Source of the DNA: Adiantum capillus-veneris
Taxonomy: Eukaryota > Streptophyta > Polypodiopsida > Polypodiales > Pteridaceae
DNA length: 60,000 bases
NCBI GenBank assembly: GCA_014529385.2
Contig: CM043961.1
Location: forward strand, 13,778,978-13,838,977
Direction: 5' to 3'
Part shown: positions 53,603 to 60,000 of the stretch, in pieces
Layout: each line of letters opens with the position of its first letter
How positions within the stretch are numbered: the stretch's first letter is position 1
Position numbers and translations under genes: made by a program
Notes under the pieces: generated by a model
The model's input: the letters and a program-made list of their open reading frames with translations, nothing else
Databases searched by the model: none
What the model was told of the DNA's origin: nothing

Positions 53603-56262
53603 TGATAGCCGTTTTTCGGCTTTTCATAATTGCCATAGTAAGTTACTCCACACTACCAAATTCACCCAAACTCTATGGCTATCCCTACCATTTCACTATA
53701 TATAGGCGCGTGTGAGTTAGGGAGCTTTTCCCATATCTTCTTAAAAAACCCTTAGCTAGCTAGTCACTGGGCTAGTTGAGCCAAAAAAATAAAAAAATAA
53801 AAAAAATAAAAGTATATTATGGCCTCTTTGTGTGTAAATGTTTCATTGTATATATGGCCTAAATATAGGGATTTTTTATAATTATTTTGGTATTTTATTT
53901 AAATATTTCTACTTAGGTGTGTGTTTTATTAAACCTATGTACACCTTCTTTCATCCTCTTACACCATAATTATATTTTTTGCCAATATGTACATACTCTA
54001 ACCTCATATTTTTCCTTTATACAAATCACTCCCACATTTTCACCCTCACCCTCGTGAAAACAAAAAATTGATTTCTACTCATTGGTTACTTTTATTATAT
54101 TATTTACTTGCATACCTTTTCCTCTTTCATCCAAAATAATTCAAGGAGGGACCATATCATTTGATTCCAATATCTTTCCATATCCATAACTCCTTCATAT
54201 TTTTATTATTATTTTTACTCATTATTCTAACACCATGTGCTCATTGAGCTAAAGTCCATGAATAGTCCATACACTAGTCCCACCATGTATATATTTCTTA
54301 TTTCACCAATAATCCTCCTCCATGCATGGGTCAAGGGCAACTTGAATGCTTTGTATTATAATATGACAAAGGAGGGGCTCACTCTTGGATGCATTGTACA
54401 AATTCAACAAAGGAGGGGGCCACTAAAAGACTTTTGCAGGCATAAAAAACAGGCTTTTTGGTGAGAATTTTGGCACCTATCTCCACTCCGAATTTGGAGC
54501 GGTGGTCAAAAGAGAAAATGTAGCCCACGCTCTGAATAATCACCTCAAATTTTTTCATGATTTTTGGAGCTACCAGCGCTGAGCTATGATTTTTTGAGTG
54601 GACCACAGTCTGCCCACTTTTCTCACAAGTAGCCCTTAGTCTTCTCTCACCCTTCCACACACCTACTCACTCTTACACATCCCTCCCTCTCCTTCCCTCA
54701 CTCAAACCTGCAATTTTCATGGCTTCTCCCACCCTCTTCACCATTACCCTTCTCTCTCATCCCTATAGTTCTTTTATGAACCTCTACATACATACACCCT
54801 CTCCATGTCTCTCTATATTGCTTCTATGTTACAATTTCATTTGCCTCTCCTAAAAATATCTAAAATTCAGCATCTTAACCATGATAACTTCTGCAAATTG
54901 AGGATTTTTCATCAACAAATCCTCTTTTCATCGTGGTGATCAACCCTGGCGGCGGCGTAAAGAAGCGAAGAAGAAGAAGAAGACCAGCGGTCATTTTTCC
55001 CACAATCTACACAAGGGTGAGTTCAAGCTTCTTCAAAGCTTCACCATCTCAATGATTCTCTTTTAATTCACCCCTCTTCCTTCATCAAATCAACTCACTC
55101 TACCCATTGTAAATGTAACATTAACTTTCTAGTGATTACTAACGACTAACATACTAACACAAAATAGCATTGACCTAACCATAAAAGACACCTGACCTCA
55201 AGATATGTACAAAGTAACTCTCTCTCTCTCTCTCTCTCTCCTTACTTACTTTCACCTTATCTACCATCAATAATGCTCTCTTTTGAGCCCACACCCATGA
55301 CTCAAGCAGACAAAGAAGGCCCGCAATGTTTTGATATTCAAAAAAATCATAATCTTGATTTGTTAGCTTGTAAATTAGGATTTCCAATAATCTTTATGAG
55401 GGGTCTCCAACCTATAAATAGACCCCTCTCCTTCTTGTAAAACAACCTCCAACATCTCACATAGCACCCCAACACTCTATGCGTGAGGAGAGACTTAGGT
55501 GTAGCAACCACTTGTGAGCTTCACTCTTGATGTGAGAGAAGCCTTCGAGCTACACATTGCAAGTGAGAGAGCGTGAGTTCCACAAATCTCAAAACCACTA
55601 TTTTTGTATGCTCCTTCATCATCAATAAATTGAGGTTTGTTGCATCAAAGGCGTGATTCGACGTTCAAATCTTCGTCCTTCCATTTGTGCAATACGATTT
55701 GGTGAATTCAAGGTGACTTGTGTATTTTTAGTTTCTATCGGTTGATCTTGATTTTAGAAAGTGTTTTAGTGCGTTTTTCATTGCCAATTTTGTGTCCATT
55801 GTAAGAGGGTATTGTGGTGAGAGGTCTCCCACACCCTAAGACAGTGTGTGTGTGTGTTTTGGCAATGTTTAGCAATCACTAAGCATTGAGTGAGTTTTGT
55901 ACAAGTTCTACGATAGCATCATAACGAACCATCTCCATTTTCAAGTCACAAATAAGGTATTACGCAAGATCCTTTCCTCTCTCTCTTCCCTTTTCTCTAG
56001 CTCTCTCTGGTCCATTTTGTGTGTGTCTTTGTGTGAGGTTGCTTGTGTGTGTTGTGTGGTGCATCTTCTTCGTTGTGCCAAAATCTCTCTTGCGTCCTAG
56101 TTCGCATACCATAACTAGGTGGTGCCCCTATCTTGTTTCGATTTGGCTGTGGGTTTGCTGTTTTGTTGTGCTTGTAGTTTCCCCAGCCCCAATTGAGCAA
56201 CACGGGAGCCTTGAGGGGTGTTTAGAGGTCGCCTCTCTTGTTGCCCGCCCCGGACCGCCTCA
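53603..56262 (+). mobile_element. Solo LTR of family B
   Basis: 2660 bp, TGATAGCCG to CCGCCTCA, flanked by CCAG (53599-53602 and 56263-56266). It has the TATA box and AATAAA but no internal region, so it arose by LTR-LTR recombination. It is visibly more diverged from element B than B's two LTRs are from each other. It splits the ORF remnant exactly at the CCAG duplication. Confidence 0.94.
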
Positions 56263-57240
56263 CCAGTTTCTTCACCATTGCAACAAGCGATCACAAAAAT
56301 ACACTACACCACCTCGTTATTTCCACCACCTTCACTTGGGCCCTGAGAAGCAGTGTACCAAAAGATGTAAATTATGCCCAGTATATACATGAATAAGTAG
56401 TGGTCTTGGGAACGGATATGCCCAAATACATTGATGGAGAAAAAATATTAAGCAAAATTGCATATGAATCTATCTGAGAAAGAGGAAAGTGGCGAGACCC
56501 ACCAACTCAAAAAGAATGGCTAAGGCTGAAAGAGGATACAAAAGATGAACCACCAGTGGCACTGCCTGTCTTGACAAGGCTCCGAAGAAAGCTAGAGACA
56601 GTGCTAGAAGAAAAATTTGAAGAGCCACCAAAGACAAAAGGAAAGATGGCAATGAGTAGGGAGGAGAAGCCAAAAGAGACTACAAGCAAAAAGGAAGCCA
56701 GCATTGAGACACTGATTGAGCAGTCCAAGGTTGAGTGATCATTAAAGGGAGATTTTGAGGAATATTGGGTACCATACCCAAAGAAAATAGGGTAGCAGTT
56801 CCTCTTGACCATTAGAGGATCAATTTGATCAATATATCATGGCATATGAAGAGTCCAAGAGGGTGATAGAACAACAAAATCTAGAGCCCTTCATTGCTAA
56901 GGAAGTGCAAGATATCAAGAGAAAGCTGTAAGAGTAAGCACATGGAGAAGGGGCAAGGAGTCCAAAGAGGAGGGAGGTAGTACAACACCACCAACATCTC
57001 CACTAGGATACACCCAACAACCTCCAAGCTCGAAACCACCAACATCCACACAAAAGGATTTTTCAAAGAAGAAATTAGAGGTTGAGCCAACACCAGAGGA
57101 AAATGAAAAGAACAAAAGATGCACCTATGATGATCTCCTCAATGCGGGATATACAATAGGGGATGCTTTAGAGGCTGTGTATGGCATCACATCTAGATCA
57201 CAGTTATGTCTAATAGATGTCTAGATGCACTAAGTTCAAA
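56263..57240 (+). pseudogene. Relative of element A's extra ORF, 3' part
   Basis: Resumes the alignment at NQFLHHCNKRSQKY against NQYFHMCTKRPQKY. After frame breaks it reads GKWRDPPTQKEWLRLKED against GRWPDPPSQNDWLRVKED. Lys/Glu-rich sequence, a proline/serine-rich part (QQPPSSKPPTSTQ) and DDLLNAGYTIGDALEAVYG follow, the last matching LDLLAAGYTKEEAATVAFD of element A. The order of parts is the same in both. It ends near 57240. Confidence 0.82.
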
Positions 57241-57663
57241 TCATCGATCAGATAAAATGTTACAAACATTTCATCTTTCTCTACATGTCTCTAACAATAG
57301 ACACATGAAAGAAATTTACGCTTTTTAATTCAATCAAGGAAATTTCAAATTTATAGTGCACAATTCATAAATTCATACAACAGATTATTGTCGACCCATC
57401 AATGTCCCTGAAATCACAAAAGAAAACACTGACTTTATTTCATTTAGGTAATCCACGACAAAGGAGAGGGGTAACCCCTCTTGTGAAGTCTTGGCTACAC
57501 TAGATTCAACCCGTTGATCATCAAATAGTTGAAGATAGACCAAAAGTCTTAAGGTAAAGTTCTAGAATTGAGGAGTATCTGCTAGGTCCTCCTCCTCCAT
57601 CCACTACTTTGCATCCAATGTCGGATAGTTCTTGACTAAGAACTGCCATATCACTTTACCTAT
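57241..57663. other. Possible minus-strand coding remnant, unrecognised
   Basis: On the minus strand the stretch from about 57660 to 57410 reads as coding-like with stops (WMEEEDLADTPQF, NFTLRLLVYLQLFDDQRVES, GLPLSFVVDYLNEIKSVF). No family recognised. Nothing else seen. Confidence 0.3.
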
Positions 57664-58697
57664 TGATAGCCTTTTTTTGGCTATTCAAAATTGCCATAGT
57701 AAGCTACCTCACCCTTTCAAAATCACTGAAACACTGTGGCTATCCCTACCTTTCCATTGTACATACGCATGTGTGAGTTAGGGGACTTTTCCCATATCTC
57801 CTTAAAACCCTCAATTAGCTAGTCACTGAGCTAAATATGCCAAAAAAAAATTATATCATGGCTTCTTTGTGTGTAAATATTTTATTGTATATAGGGTCTA
57901 AATATAAGGAGTTTTCAAAATTATTTTGGTATTTATTTAAATATTTCTACTTAGGTGTGCGTTATTTGCCTATGTATGCTATGTACATTGACTCACCATT
58001 ACCACAATTTTTCTTACCATTTTGCATACTCTTTATTCCATATATAAATATTTTCATGCAAGATTCTCTTATTTTTGGTGTGAATCCATTCCAAGGAAAA
58101 ACCTCAAAAAATACCTTTCACCATCAATCATTGCCTTTCACTAAATTCCTATTTTGTATAGGTATTTTTCTTATCTCTTGTAAATAAATATACATCAATA
58201 AAAAAAATGAGGGCCCTCATCATTTGATTCCCTATAGTTATATATATATAATTTAGCTCATATTATTCTAAATTCCATAAATTATTTATATATACTAACC
58301 TGTTTTTTTCCATCATATCCATATATTATATTTATGCATAATCCACAACCATGCATATTTTCAAATCCCTAAGAATCTATTAGGTCATGCTCTTATACAA
58401 GGAGGGGCTTACCTTTGGAGCCTTATGAAAATTCAACAAAAAGGGCGCCACTGAAGACTTTTTTGTCACGAAAAATAGGCTTTTTGGTGGGATTTTTTAT
58501 ATCCATCTCCAAACCAAATTTGAAGTATTGGTTGAAAGAAAAAATGTGGACCAAGAGCTGAATAATCACCTCAAAATTCTATATAATTTTTGGATCTACC
58601 ACGAGTGAGATATGATTTTTTTGTTGGACCTGAGTCTGTCCACTTTTCTCACAAGTAGCCCATAGTCTTCTTTCACCTTCCTTCCTCCTTTCACACT

Positions 58698-58794
<97 letters not shown>

Positions 58795-59351
58795 ACAGAC
58801 ACACACATTCCTCTACATCGCTCACTCAAACCTAAAACTTTCATGGCTTCTTTTATCTTCTTCACCATTCCCATCTCTCCCTTACTCCAAAGCTAAAAAA
58901 TTATCATCTCTACACACATATAGCTCAATTTCTCTCTCTAAACTCAAACTCGTATTACCATAACCTCTTCATCTTTCACAAAAAGAGAAAAAAACAGCAA
59001 ATAATCAAGCTCAAGATCTACAAAAGAAGGAGTTTAATCCAAAAATTCAACTTTTTCATGGTCACAAGAACTATACTAACAGAGTTCTACAACCGCTTCA
59101 TTTGCTGGAGGAGGTAGGTGGAAAATTCCCTTTCCATCTTGTGGTTTCCATCAAAGTGTGTATATTATAATCCTTCTCTTACTTTTTATCATTGTATAAA
59201 TCATATAATGCACCTTGAGTGCATATGCCATGTAATTTTACCCCATCCTACTAACTACAAACTACTAACACTAACCACTAACATACTAGCACAAAATAGC
59301 CATTGACCTAACCATAAAAGACACCTCACCTCAAGGCTATGTGTGCATAGT

Positions 59352-59393
<42 letters not shown>

Positions 59394-60000
59394 CCTTTCT
59401 TTAAACTCTACTTTCACCTTATCTACCATCAATAATGCTCTCTTTTGAGCCCACATCCATGACTCAAGTAGACAAAGAAGGCTCGCAGTGTTTTGATATT
59501 CAGATAAAATCATAATCCTAATTTGTTAGCTTGTAAATTAGGATTTTCAATTTTAATGAGATGTCTCCAACCTATAAATAGGCCTCTCTCCTTCTTGTAA
59601 ATCACCTGCAATATTTCACATAGCACCCCAACACTTTATGCGTGAGGAGAGACTTAGGAGTAGCAAGCACTTTATGAGCTTCACTTTTGGTGTGAGAGAA
59701 GCTTTTAAGCTACACATTGCAAGTGAGAGAGCATGAGTTCAAAAATCTCAAAACCACTATTGTATATGTTCCTCCATTATCAATAAATTGAGGTTTGGTG
59801 CATCAAAGGCGTGATTCGACATTCAAATCTTTGTCCTTCCACTTGTGCAATACGGTTTAAGGAATTCAAGGTGACTTGTGTATTTTAAGTTTTTATCATT
59901 TGATCTTGTTTTAGAAAGTGTTTTAGTGTGTTTTCATTGCCAATTTTGTGTCCATTGTAAGAGGGTATCATCGTGAGAGGTCTCCCACACCCTAAGATAG
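57664..60000 (+). mobile_element. Older LTR-B copy, running off the window
   Basis: Starts TGATAGCCTTTTTTTGG and follows the LTR-B sequence with many substitutions and indels; 60000 corresponds to about 29800 in element B. The TATA box (59573-59580) and AATAAA are kept. (AC)n at about 58699-58790 is much longer than in element B, and (CT)n lies at about 59353-59391. Whether it is a solo LTR or part of a longer element lies beyond the window. Confidence 0.9.

Overview
The window is plant nuclear DNA made almost entirely of nested LTR retrotransposons and their remains. Evidence: Ty3/gypsy polyproteins of plant type (chromodomain integrase, second RNase H after RT, tRNA-Asp and initiator-tRNA-Met primer sites), TG..CA LTRs with short target-site duplications, long dinucleotide microsatellites, and resistance-gene-like LRR debris. 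The species cannot be named from the sequence; a large-genome land plant fits. No intact host gene was found.

Layout. 1-8668 is old intergenic DNA: a palindromic minisatellite, duplicated segments, long (AC)n, (AT)n, (CT)n and (GA)n arrays, an unrecognised coding remnant and two LRR remnants facing each other. 8669-52775 is an old tandem array of a chromovirus (element C, minus strand): LTR fragment, internal part, whole LTR (39312-42565), whole internal region (42566-49865), truncated LTR (49866-52775). Two younger elements interrupt it. Element A (8879-26683, minus strand, 17.8 kb, 923-bp LTRs, TSD CTTAC) sits in the first LTR-C fragment. Element B (27509-38856, plus strand, 11.3 kb, 2.7-kb LTRs, TSD ACGG) sits in the C internal region. 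52776-57240 is a decayed relative of element A's extra ORF, cut by a solo LTR of family B (53603-56262, TSD CCAG). 57664 to the window end is an older LTR-B copy.

Element B looks intact. One open frame (1760 codons from the first ATG) carries Gag, zinc knuckle, protease, RT, a catalytically degraded RNase H, a second RNase H with a full acidic set, and an integrase with D,D35E. Its LTRs differ at only a handful of positions.

Element A is the most unusual object. In coding order it has a tRNA-Asp-like primer site; a 1.8-kb leader with four copies of a 24-bp palindrome; a long Gag with two Cys/His motifs; a protease; RT-RNase H; an integrase with the H2C2 zinc module duplicated in tandem at an exact 126-residue offset; a second retropepsin-like domain fused behind the integrase; and a further 1154-codon frame with proline-rich and coiled-coil parts. 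The extra frame has a diverged homologue at 53.0-57.2 kb, and a palindrome of the same type with compensating changes lies beside that homologue. Element A now carries 13 in-frame stops and about three frame changes, so this copy is dead although its LTRs are about 98.5 percent identical.

Order of events: C is oldest; A and B inserted into it; B is the youngest.
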